Of a stretch of 6,758 nt of DNA, positions 1-4,767 are shown one piece after another. A program made the translations under genes and the position numbers. Every line of letters begins with the position of its first letter. Within the stretch, counting starts at the first letter, position 1. The DNA comes from Caldilineaceae bacterium (lineage in GTDB: Bacteria > Chloroflexota > Anaerolineae > Caldilineales > Caldilineaceae). Location: the NCBI GenBank assembly GCA_015494005.1, contig WGCB01000612.1, forward strand, positions 1-6,758, written 5' to 3'. Under the pieces are notes generated by a model. That model searched no databases, had not been told where the DNA came from, and worked only from the letters and a program-made list of their open reading frames with translations.

Positions 1-2
1 AC

Positions 3-74
3 CTGGTGGACAACGCCCCGGCGGACCTGCCGGTGGTGCCCCCGGAGGAGATCCCCCCGCCGCCCGGATCCTAG
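3..74 (+). CDS. C-terminal tail of an unidentified protein (5' partial)
   Basis: The only sensible reading of the left edge is frame 3, which gives 23 codons and a TAG stop at 72-74. The peptide starts LVDNAPADLPVV and ends in a proline-rich stretch (PPEEIPPPPGS). Such acidic and proline-rich tails are common at disordered C-termini, so no family can be assigned. The frame has the G/C-rich third positions of the neighbouring genes. The gene begins left of the window, and the hairpin at 106-136 could end its transcript. The alternative is that this is chance open reading in GC-rich DNA; the short length limits confidence. Confidence 0.45.
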   Translation: MVDNAPADLPVVPPEEIPPPPGS

Positions 75-97
75 TTCCCAGCTTTTGGTCAATCCCG

Positions 98-136
98 AAA
101 AAACAAGCGCCTGCGCGGATCCTCCGTGCAGGCGCT
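98..136 (-). terminator. Rho-independent terminator, mainly for the minus-strand alkyltransferase gene
   Basis: The arms AGCGCCTGC (106-114) and GCAGGCGCT (128-136) are perfect reverse complements, 9 bp. The loop can extend the stem further through CGGA/TCCG. Read on the minus strand the stem is followed by TGTTTTTTCG (six T at 103-98), a classic intrinsic terminator. On the plus strand it is followed by CTCTCTGTTT, which is weaker, so it may act in both directions and also end the gene stopping at 74. Confidence 0.85.
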
Positions 137-273
137 CTCTGTTTCCGGGCCCAGGGAGGTCCCCGTGGGCCCTTCCAACCCCCAACTGGCTGTCAGCGAG
201 ACGGGCCTGGAGAGACGCCGGCCCTGGACGCGGCCCCATCGTCCCTGAATTTTCCCGAGGCCGGTCGGCCGGG

Positions 274-1176
274 TCAGCTGGCGTGCTCCTGGCGGGCGGC
301 CTCCCAGGCCAGGAGGGCCTGCTTGCGGTGGCTGTCCCAGCGGTAGCGGCTGATCTGGCCGCTGCTGCGCAGGACCCGGTGGCAGGGGATGAGGTAGCTG
401 ACCAGGTTGTGGGCCACCGCGTTGCCCACAGCCCGGGCGGCCTTGGGTTGGCCGAGCCAGCGGGCCAGGTCCTGGTAGGCCAGGACGAAGCCGGGCGGGA
501 TGCGCAGCAGGGCCTCCCACACTTTGATCTGGAAGTTGGTGCCCCGGACGAAGAGGTGGAGGGGCGGGGCCATGCGGCCGTCTGGCGGGAAGATCCGGGC
601 CACCAGGCGGCCTGTGGCCTGGGGATCCTCCAGGAAAGTGGCCGCGGCCCAGCTCTCCCGCAGCTCCTGGAGCTCGCGCCCCCGGCCCTCCTCGGGGAGG
701 AAGGAGAGCCAGCAGATGCCCCGGTCCGTCACGCCCAGGAGGCACTCGCCGAAGGGGCTGGGGTGGAAGCCGTAGCGGATGGTGAGGCCGGCGCCCCGCT
801 GGCGCAGCTCCCCGGGGGTCACTGCCTCGCAGGTGATGAGCAGGTCGTGGAGGCGGCCTGGGCTGGAGAGGCCGGCGTCGTAGGTGGCGTCCAGCACGCT
901 GCGGGAGCGGGCCAGGGCCTGCTTGGCGTGCTCTTTGGTCAGGAACTGGAGGAAGCGCTTGGGGCTGATCCCGGCCCAGCGGCTGAAGACCCGCTGGAAG
1001 TGGTGCTCGCTCAGGCCCACGTGGGCGGCCACCTGGGCCAGGCTGGGCTGCTCCTGGAAGTGCTCCTGGAGGAAGCGGATGGCCTGGCCGACTCGCTCGT
1101 AGTCCTCCGCGGCCTGGGCGAGGGCCGGGGGAAAGGTGTGAGGCTGAGGCTGGGCTGGGATCTTGGACTGGATCAT
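274..1176 (-). CDS. AraC-type HTH / O6-methylguanine-DNA methyltransferase fusion (Ada-like, no N-terminal Ada sensor domain)
   Basis: A 300-residue protein. The N-terminal half is an AraC-family DNA-binding domain with two helix-turn-helix motifs (about residues 46-75 and 93-128). The C-terminal half (about 133-295) is a suicide alkyltransferase that moves alkyl groups from O6-alkylguanine in DNA to its own cysteine. The active site is PCHRV at 264-268 (Cys265). At a constant offset of 120 from human AGT the sequence keeps Tyr234, the arginine finger Arg248 in AARAVG, Asn257 and Glu292, so it should be catalytically competent. Canonical E. coli Ada has an extra N-terminal zinc domain with a methylphosphotriester-accepting Cys38; that domain is absent, so the usual methylation switch for activating transcription is missing. 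The ATG start has AGGGAG 7 bases upstream (1184-1189). It lies 115 bases downstream of the ABC permease on the same strand and may be co-transcribed or use the weak promoter at 1226-1254. Family assignment is very sure; a regulatory role is inferred. Confidence 0.95.
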   Translation of the reverse strand: MIQSKIPAQPQPHTFPPALAQAAEDYERVGQAIRFLQEHFQEQPSLAQVAAHVGLSEHHFQRVFSRWAGISPKRFLQFLTKEHAKQALARSRSVLDATYDAGLSSPGRLHDLLITCEAVTPGELRQRGAGLTIRYGFHPSPFGECLLGVTDRGICWLSFLPEEGRGRELQELRESWAAATFLEDPQATGRLVARIFPPDGRMAPPLHLFVRGTNFQIKVWEALLRIPPGFVLAYQDLARWLGQPKAARAVGNAVAHNLVSYLIPCHRVLRSSGQISRYRWDSHRKQALLAWEAARQEHAS

Positions 1177-1225
1177 GGGAGGGCTCCCTGGGATGGCTCA
1201 ATGGCGGGTGGGTTGGTCTCCTGCC

Positions 1226-1254
1226 AGGATACCCGGCGCGCCCGCAGGTTTCCA
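1226..1254 (-). promoter_or_regulatory. Weak candidate sigma70-type promoter for the alkyltransferase gene
   Basis: On the minus strand TGGAAA (1254-1249) and TATCCT (1231-1226) are separated by 17 bases, each matching 4 of 6 consensus positions. It lies about 50 bases upstream of the ATG at 1176. The match is modest and such hits occur by chance, so this is tentative. Confidence 0.25.
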
Positions 1255-1291
1255 CCCGTTTCTTGCGCTGTTGACAGGTGGCCGGGGCCGG

Positions 1292-2029
1292 TCAATCCAG
1301 GGTGAGCCTGGTGCGCCGGAAGCGGGCCCGGGCCAGGGCAAGCAGGGCCAGATCCACCAGCAGGACCGCGGCCCCGCCCACCAGCAGAACGCCCTCCAGG
1401 GTGAGGGGGGCGAGGGCCTGCTCCAGAGTGACCATGACCTGGCGGGGGAGGATCTGGAGGAGGACCACGGGCAGGAAGAAGACCACCAGCATGATGTAGC
1501 TCAGGGTCTGGGTGGCCTGGCGGACGCTGGCTGCTCGCAGGGAGATGAGGACGCCTACCACGGATCCCAGGAGGGAGAGGAGGAGGGAGATGGCCAGCCC
1601 GCCCCAGAAGATCTGGGCGTTGTACCACTGCCAGCCTGGGGTGAGGTCGGTCAGGTTGACGCTCACCAGGCCCACCGCCACGATGGCCAGGGCCAAGAGC
1701 AGGGCGTAGCCCACCCCGGCCAGGATCTTGCCGTAGAGGATGGCCTGGTCCGGGAGGCGGGTGGCCAGCAGGGTCTCCAGGGTGTGGCGCTCCCGCTCCC
1801 CGGCGATGGAGTCGGCCATCATGGTCATGACCAGGACCGTGGGCATGTAGATCCAGGCGCTCAAGGAGATGGGCGTCTCCAGCCAATCCACACCTGCCTG
1901 GATGGGGAGCATGATGCCGAAGACGGCCACGGGAACGAAGAGCCCCACCAGGAAGGCCTTCCAGCTTCCTCGCTGGCGCAGGAGCTCCCGCCATTCTTTC
2001 CAGATCATGGTGGCCACGTCGGTGATCAT
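1292..2029 (-). CDS. ABC-2 type transporter permease
   Basis: A 245-residue integral membrane protein forming the channel half of an ABC exporter. Hydrophobic stretches at about 26-46, 56-74, 103-125, 139-165, 175-195 and 212-234 give six predicted TM segments, the usual ABC-2 layout. The cytoplasmic loop after TM2 contains SIAGERERHTLETLLATR (74-91), the IAGE(K/R)ER-T-LE-LLAT signature of NatB-like and drug-export permeases that contacts the ATPase. The ATG at 2029-2027 overlaps the ATPase stop as ATGA, showing translational coupling. GGAGG lies 10 bases upstream (2040-2044). Its frame stays open for a long way upstream through the ATPase gene, but only the part from MITDVATMIW on has permease sequence, which fixes the start. 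The substrate cannot be read from sequence; export of a drug, lipid or ion is typical of the family. Confidence 0.93.
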   Translation of the reverse strand: MITDVATMIWKEWRELLRQRGSWKAFLVGLFVPVAVFGIMLPIQAGVDWLETPISLSAWIYMPTVLVMTMMADSIAGERERHTLETLLATRLPDQAILYGKILAGVGYALLLALAIVAVGLVSVNLTDLTPGWQWYNAQIFWGGLAISLLLSLLGSVVGVLISLRAASVRQATQTLSYIMLVVFFLPVVLLQILPRQVMVTLEQALAPLTLEGVLLVGGAAVLLVDLALLALARARFRRTRLTLD

Positions 2030-3027
2030 GCTCGAGCGGCCTCCGATCTGGGACCCTCCTGGGGGGAGAGGAGGGCGCCGTTGCCCAGGGACTCGCTGCC
2101 CTCGCTGACCAGGGTGAGGAAGACGTCCTCCAGGGTGGCTTTCTCCCGGTGCACCTCTTCCACGGCCACGCCGGCCTGGACCAGGAAACGAACCAGGGGC
2201 GCGGTGCTGGTCTGGGGAGGCATCTGCACCTCCAGGTGGTGGTTGCGCAGCCGGGCCTGCTGCACGCCGTCTAGCCCCTTCACGCCGGTCAGGATCTGGG
2301 GGGTGAAGCCCTGGCCGTAGACGGTGACCCGCTGGCCTTTCCCCTGGCTGCGCAGCTGGTTGGGGTGCCCTACCGCCAGGAGCTTGCCGTTGCGGATCAC
2401 GCCGATGAGGGAGCAGAGCTTCTCCGCTTCGGCCAGGTTGTGGGTGGTGAGGAAGACGGTGACCCCGGCTTCCCCGGCCAGCTCGGCCAAATCCTCCCGG
2501 AGGGCGGCCGCGGCCACGGGATCCAGGCCGGCGGTGGGCTCGTCCAGGAAGATGAGGGGTGGCCGGTGGAGGAGGGCTCGGGCCACGGCCAGCTTCTGCT
2601 TCATGCCCCGGCTCCAGTTGTTCACGATCTCGTGGCGGCGCTCCCAGAGGCCCAGGTGAGTGAGGAGCTGTTCCATGCGCCGGTGGCGCTCGGTCCGGGG
2701 CAGGCGGGCGATGCGTCCGAAGAAGTCCAGGTTCTCCAGGGCGGTCATGCGCTCGTAGAGGCCATGGTGCTCCAGCAGCGCGCCGGTGCGCTCCCGGATG
2801 GCGTCGGACTGGCGGCGGGTGTCGAAACCCAGGACCTGGGCATGGCCGGCGCTGGGCTCCAGCAGCCCCAGGAGCAGGCGGATGGTGGTGGTCTTCCCGG
2901 ATCCGTTGGGCCCCAGGAAGCCGAAGACAATGCCCCGAGGCACCTCCAGGGTGAGGCCATCCACGGCCCGCACCGCGGCGAAGTCCCGGGTTAGATTTTC
3001 CGTGCGGATGGCGATGGCGCTGTCCAC
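2026..3027 (-). CDS. ABC transporter ATP-binding protein (ABC-2 exporter family)
   Basis: A 333-residue cytoplasmic ATPase that powers the downstream permease. Visible motifs are Walker A GPNGSGKT (39-46), a Q-loop region ALLEHHGLYERMT (83-95), a signature variant WSRGMKQK (138-145), Walker B LIFLDEPTAGLDP (158-170) with catalytic Glu163, and the H-loop His196. The Q-loop glutamine is replaced by Glu86, which I recall as common in NatA/CcmA-like exporters. Residues after about 235 form a C-terminal domain ending in the ATLEDVFLTLV element typical of drug-export ATPases, plus a short polar tail. The start is GTG (3027-3025) with AGGA 7 bases upstream (3035-3038); the next in-frame methionine is at residue 94, past Walker A, so GTG is well supported. 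The stop overlaps the permease ATG by 4 bases. It likely heads a two-gene operon from the promoter at 3106-3134. Confidence 0.95.
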   Translation of the reverse strand: MDSAIAIRTENLTRDFAAVRAVDGLTLEVPRGIVFGFLGPNGSGKTTTIRLLLGLLEPSAGHAQVLGFDTRRQSDAIRERTGALLEHHGLYERMTALENLDFFGRIARLPRTERHRRMEQLLTHLGLWERRHEIVNNWSRGMKQKLAVARALLHRPPLIFLDEPTAGLDPVAAAALREDLAELAGEAGVTVFLTTHNLAEAEKLCSLIGVIRNGKLLAVGHPNQLRSQGKGQRVTVYGQGFTPQILTGVKGLDGVQQARLRNHHLEVQMPPQTSTAPLVRFLVQAGVAVEEVHREKATLEDVFLTLVSEGSESLGNGALLSPQEGPRSEAARA

Positions 3028-3060
3028 TGGGCTGTCCTGACGGAAGGATTGTCCAGATCA

Positions 3061-3110
3061 AAAATGGAACGGCTCCGTCGAACCTGTCGGCGGATACGAC
3101 CCTCCATTTT
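3061..3110 (-). repeat. Nested inverted repeat in the ABC operon leader
   Basis: Outer arms AAAATGGA (3061-3068) and TCCATTTT (3103-3110) are perfect reverse complements. Inside them TCCGTCGA (3074-3081) and TCGGCGGA (3087-3094) form an 8-bp stem with one G-U pair around the loop ACCTG. The outer right arm overlaps the predicted -10 box, so the outer repeat looks more like an operator. The inner hairpin would lie in the 5' leader of the ABC mRNA. No regulator is encoded next to it. Confidence 0.45.
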
Positions 3111-3134
3111 ACCCGTTGCCGCCGCCAGGTCCAA
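3106..3134 (-). promoter_or_regulatory. Candidate sigma70-type promoter of the ABC exporter operon
   Basis: On the minus strand TTGGAC (3134-3129), a 17-base spacer and TAAAAT (3111-3106, 5 of 6 consensus) lie about 80 bases upstream of the GTG start at 3027. The -35 match is only partial. The predicted leader contains the inner hairpin 3074-3094. Confidence 0.45.
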
Positions 3135-3200
3135 AGTGTGGAAATCATTGTCCTGGGCATCCTGGCTCCGGTCTGCAGGGTGGCCCACAAAGCTAGGCCC

Positions 3201-3216
3201 AAGCCGGCGCCGGCTT
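3201..3216. repeat. Perfect 16-base palindrome between divergent genes
   Basis: AAGCCGGCGCCGGCTT is its own reverse complement. It is flanked by a second inverted pair, AGGCCC (3195-3200) and GGGCCT (3228-3233). No T-run follows on either strand, so it does not look like a terminator. It lies upstream of both promoter candidates, where a dimeric regulator could bind. A chance GC-rich palindrome is the alternative. Confidence 0.45.
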
Positions 3217-3309
3217 GACGGCGGATGGGGCCTGCTCTGCCAGGGCGATCCATGTAACTCCTACTGTGCGGTAGGCATCTAAGCTGAGGAATTTCAGCCC
3301 GGTGGATTC

Positions 3310-3338
3310 TTGTCAATTTCCGCCGATCTGTGAATAAT
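3310..3338 (+). promoter_or_regulatory. Sigma70-type promoter of the glutaredoxin gene
   Basis: TTGTCA (3310-3315, 5 of 6) and AATAAT (3333-3338, 5 of 6) are separated by exactly 17 bases, in an A/T-richer patch of a GC-rich window. Transcription would start near 3345, about 30 bases before the ATG at 3376. One of the two best promoter matches in the window. Confidence 0.65.
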
Positions 3339-3375
3339 TGAACCGAAGCCAAGTGATTTGAGACAGGGTGAACCG

Positions 3376-3705
3376 ATGACAACGTTGAGCGAAAAATTGA
3401 GCGAAAAACAGGCGAAAGAGAAGCGAAGCAAGGAGAAAGAGCCTACCAAGGCCAAGCGCAAACAGCCCAAGGTGATCATCTTCACAACGCCCACCTGCGG
3501 CTGGTGCAAGCGGGCCATGGCCTATTTCCGGGCCCACAACGTGAAGTTCAAGCAGGTGGACGTGAGCCGGGATCCCGCTGCCGCCCGGGACATGCAGCGC
3601 ATGAGTGGTCAGATGGGCGTGCCGGTGATCAAGATCGGCAGCAAGGTGATCGTGGGTTTCGATCAGCAGAAAATCGAGCGCCTGCTGGGCCTGAAGCATC
3701 ACTAG
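3376..3705 (+). CDS. Glutaredoxin-like thiol-disulfide oxidoreductase with lysine-rich N-terminal extension
   Basis: A 109-residue protein. Residues about 32-106 are a thioredoxin-fold glutaredoxin/NrdH-like domain: beta strand KVIIFTT, active site TPTCGWCKR with Cys41 and Cys44, then VDVSRDP, the cis-proline motif GVPV (Pro83) and a C-terminal VIVGFD with a helix. Such proteins reduce disulfides in the cytoplasm using glutathione or other low-molecular thiols, or thioredoxin reductase. The first 32 residues hold ten Lys, two Arg and five Glu with no aromatic residue, and are not part of the fold; they look like a basic disordered or helical tail. The ATG at 3376 is preferred over an in-frame TTG at 3358 because AGGGTG sits just before it and the promoter leaves a 30-base leader. 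GroES follows 108 bases downstream on the same strand. Confidence 0.9.
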   Translation: MTTLSEKLSEKQAKEKRSKEKEPTKAKRKQPKVIIFTTPTCGWCKRAMAYFRAHNVKFKQVDVSRDPAAARDMQRMSGQMGVPVIKIGSKVIVGFDQQKIERLLGLKHH

Positions 3706-3723
3706 GTGACAAACGTGCAGTCC

Positions 3724-3757
3724 CAGCTCCTGCGGAGTGGCTGTGCGTTGCTATGAT
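3724..3757 (+). promoter_or_regulatory. Extended -10 promoter candidate of groES, with a small upstream dyad
   Basis: TG-C-TATGAT (TG at 3749-3750, TATGAT at 3752-3757, 5 of 6 consensus) is an extended -10 element without a good -35 box, placing the start near 3764. Just upstream CTCC-TGC-GGAG (3727-3737) forms a small dyad. There is no CIRCE element (TTAGCACTC-N9-GAGTGCTAA), so HrcA control as in many groE operons is not supported here. Confidence 0.45.
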
Positions 3758-3813
3758 TTCCGTTTCGTCGTGACGTGTTCCAAGCCAACCCACACAGGAA
3801 GGAGTGAAGACCG

Positions 3814-4092
3814 ATGCAGATCGAACCGATGGGTAGCCGTGTTCTGTTGAAGATCATCGAAGAAGAGGATCGCACCAGCGCCGGCATCTATCTTCCTGAA
3901 ACGGCCAAGGAAAAGCCCCAGGAGGGCGAAGTCGTGGCCATCGGTCCGGATGTGGACGAGGACGAGGTGCCGCTGGAGGTGGGTGATCGGGTGATGTACG
4001 CGAAGTACAGCGGCACGGAGATCAAGGTGGATGGGGAGCAGTATCTGATCATCGATGCCGGTGACATCCTGGCCCGGATCCGCAAGGACTGA
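3814..4092 (+). CDS. groES: Co-chaperonin GroES (Cpn10)
   Basis: A 92-residue protein, the usual short bacterial length. GroES forms a heptameric lid on the GroEL cage in the cytoplasm and triggers release of the folding substrate. The start region QIEPMGSRVLLKIIEEE matches the family's first strand. The mobile loop that docks onto GroEL spans about 16-31, with the hydrophobic triad as Ile25-Tyr26-Leu27 (more usually I-V-L), followed by the family hallmark LPETAKEKPQEGEVVAIGP. The C-terminal part has GDRVMYAKYSGTEIK (57-71) and a final strand YLIIDAGDILA. The ATG is preceded by AGGAAGGAG with 9 bases to the start (AAGGAG at 3799-3804). No groEL follows: three hairpins and a convergent gene come next, so groEL must lie elsewhere. 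It is probably transcribed from its own promoter near 3752, perhaps also by readthrough from the glutaredoxin gene. Confidence 0.98.
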   Translation: MQIEPMGSRVLLKIIEEEDRTSAGIYLPETAKEKPQEGEVVAIGPDVDEDEVPLEVGDRVMYAKYSGTEIKVDGEQYLIIDAGDILARIRKD

Positions 4093-4102
4093 GGCTGGGA
4101 TG

Positions 4103-4136
4103 GGCAGGTGAGTGGTTCGCAAAGCGGCTCACTGCC
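4103..4136 (+). repeat. Stem-loop in the groES 3' untranslated region
   Basis: GGCA-g-GTGAG (4103-4112) pairs with CTCAC-TGCC (4128-4136) with one bulged G; the loop contains a further CGC/GCG. No T-run follows, so it is not itself a terminator but could protect the groES mRNA 3' end. Confidence 0.4.
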
Positions 4137-4156
4137 TGAATTGAGACAGCAAGAGG

Positions 4157-4192
4157 AGGGGCTGTGCCGCGCGGCACAGCCCCTTTGTCTTC
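4157..4192 (+). terminator. Rho-independent terminator of groES
   Basis: GGGGCTGTGCCGC (4158-4170) and GCGGCACAGCCCC (4171-4183) are perfect reverse complements, giving a 13-bp palindrome that in RNA would form an 11-bp stem with a CGCG loop. TTTGTCTT follows. It lies about 65 bases after the groES stop. Confidence 0.9.
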
Positions 4193-4220
4193 CGTGGCTC
4201 CCACCGGAATGCCAATGGTC

Positions 4221-4257
4221 CACGAAGAAGACCCGCCTTGAGGCGGGCCCCTTCGTG
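4221..4257 (-). terminator. Hairpin terminator for the convergent small membrane protein gene
   Basis: CCCGCCT (4232-4238) and AGGCGGG (4241-4247) form a stem inside outer arms CACGAAG (4221-4227) and CTTCGTG (4251-4257). Read on the minus strand the inner stem is followed by TCTTCTTCG, T-rich enough for termination, about 50 bases after the stop of the gene at 4297. On the plus strand no T-run follows. Confidence 0.6.
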
Positions 4258-4296
4258 AACTGGATTTCCTGATCTACGTGCTGCGCATCGCGACCA

Positions 4297-4590
4297 TCAA
4301 CCAGGCTGCACGTCCGCTAACCGCCCCAGACGCCCCATTCCCCGACGGCGGATCTCTTCCAGCTGAGCCGCCAATTCCACCTCGATCTCGGCGTAGATCT
4401 CCTCTTCCAGATCGTCCTTTACCGGGTCCACCTGAAGCTCTAAGCGCTTCATTGCCGCCCGGGCAGGGATCCGGGACAAGGACCCTTCCTCCGCCCGTGA
4501 CGCTCGGCTGGAGACAATGCAGGCCGCGCATACGACAAGAACAGCCATGCCGCTAAAGGCGCCGAAAATGAAAGCGATCCAGGTCAACAT
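4297..4590 (-). CDS. Hypothetical small single-pass membrane protein
   Basis: A 97-residue protein I do not recognise as a named family. Residues about 2-28 (LTWIAFIFGAFSGMAVLVV onward) form one hydrophobic, Gly/Ala-spaced transmembrane helix without an obvious signal-peptidase site, although Cys22 and Cys25 lie in it. After a short basic/Ser stretch (SSRASRAEEG) the rest is highly charged and probably helical: an acidic run near 58-72 (KDDLEEEIYAEIEVE) followed by a basic run (EEIRRRG), suggesting an amphipathic or coiled-coil cytoplasmic tail. The layout resembles small membrane proteins such as DUF3789, but that is only a resemblance. The ATG at 4590 is chosen over a longer reading from 4668 because GGGAGGG (4597-4603) sits 6 bases upstream and the hydrophobic helix begins at once. 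It is convergent to groES and divergent from the macro domain gene. Confidence 0.72.
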   Translation of the reverse strand: MLTWIAFIFGAFSGMAVLVVCAACIVSSRASRAEEGSLSRIPARAAMKRLELQVDPVKDDLEEEIYAEIEVELAAQLEEIRRRGMGRLGRLADVQPG

Positions 4591-4630
4591 GTCATACCCT
4601 CCCGAGCGTAGCCCACACAAATTCATCGAG

Positions 4631-4659
4631 TTGACACCATTGTACCGGGGCTGTACACT
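4631..4659 (+). promoter_or_regulatory. Sigma70-type promoter of the macro domain gene
   Basis: A perfect TTGACA (4631-4636), a 17-base spacer and TACACT (4654-4659, 4 of 6) predict a start near 4666, leaving a leader of about 100 bases. A minus-strand TACAAT (4644-4639) for the divergent small membrane gene falls within the same spacer but lacks a good -35 box. Confidence 0.6.
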
Positions 4660-4751
4660 GGCCTGCATCGGTCGAATGTACTACTCTTCAGGTGACAAAA
4701 AGCCCCAAAAGGACTATTGCGGACAGTTCGCTTTTCGGATCTGCGACGACG

Positions 4752-4758
4752 AAGGGGG
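4752..4758 (+). promoter_or_regulatory. Ribosome binding site fixing the GTG start of the macro domain gene
   Basis: AAGGGGG lies 9 bases before the GTG at 4768-4770. An in-frame TTG at 4717 would add 17 basic residues that do not belong to the macro fold and has no comparable site, so the GTG start is preferred. Confidence 0.6.
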
Positions 4759-4767
4759 ATAGGGACT

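Larger units (their letters stand above)
3028..3375. other. Divergent intergenic region with regulatory-looking structure and no gene
   Basis: This 348-base gap separates the leftward ABC operon from the rightward glutaredoxin gene. I found no credible coding sequence in it: the open frames are short or are extensions from neighbouring genes. It contains one promoter candidate per strand, a nested inverted repeat near the ABC side, and a 16-base palindrome in the middle. The stretch near 3300-3360 is less GC-rich than the surroundings, as expected for a promoter. Confidence 0.6.

Noticed and set aside
85..2320. Long plus-strand open frames (85-1305 and 1163-2320) opposite the alkyltransferase and ABC genes
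   Set aside because: They are antisense to well-recognised genes, have low-complexity Gly/Ala/Gln/Asp/His composition, no domain motifs and no good ribosome binding sites.
1292..3382. Single 696-residue minus-strand open frame covering the permease and the region upstream
   Set aside because: Only the last 245 residues (from 2029) look like protein. The upstream part runs through the ATPase gene in another frame and is Pro/Arg/Gly-rich, as expected of a shadow frame in GC-rich DNA.
3706..3813. CIRCE heat-shock operator upstream of groES
   Set aside because: No TTAGCACTC / GAGTGCTAA pair or close variant is present.
4717..4767. TTG start giving a 17-residue extension of the macro domain protein
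   Set aside because: The extension is basic and outside the macro fold, while the GTG at 4768 has a clear ribosome binding site.
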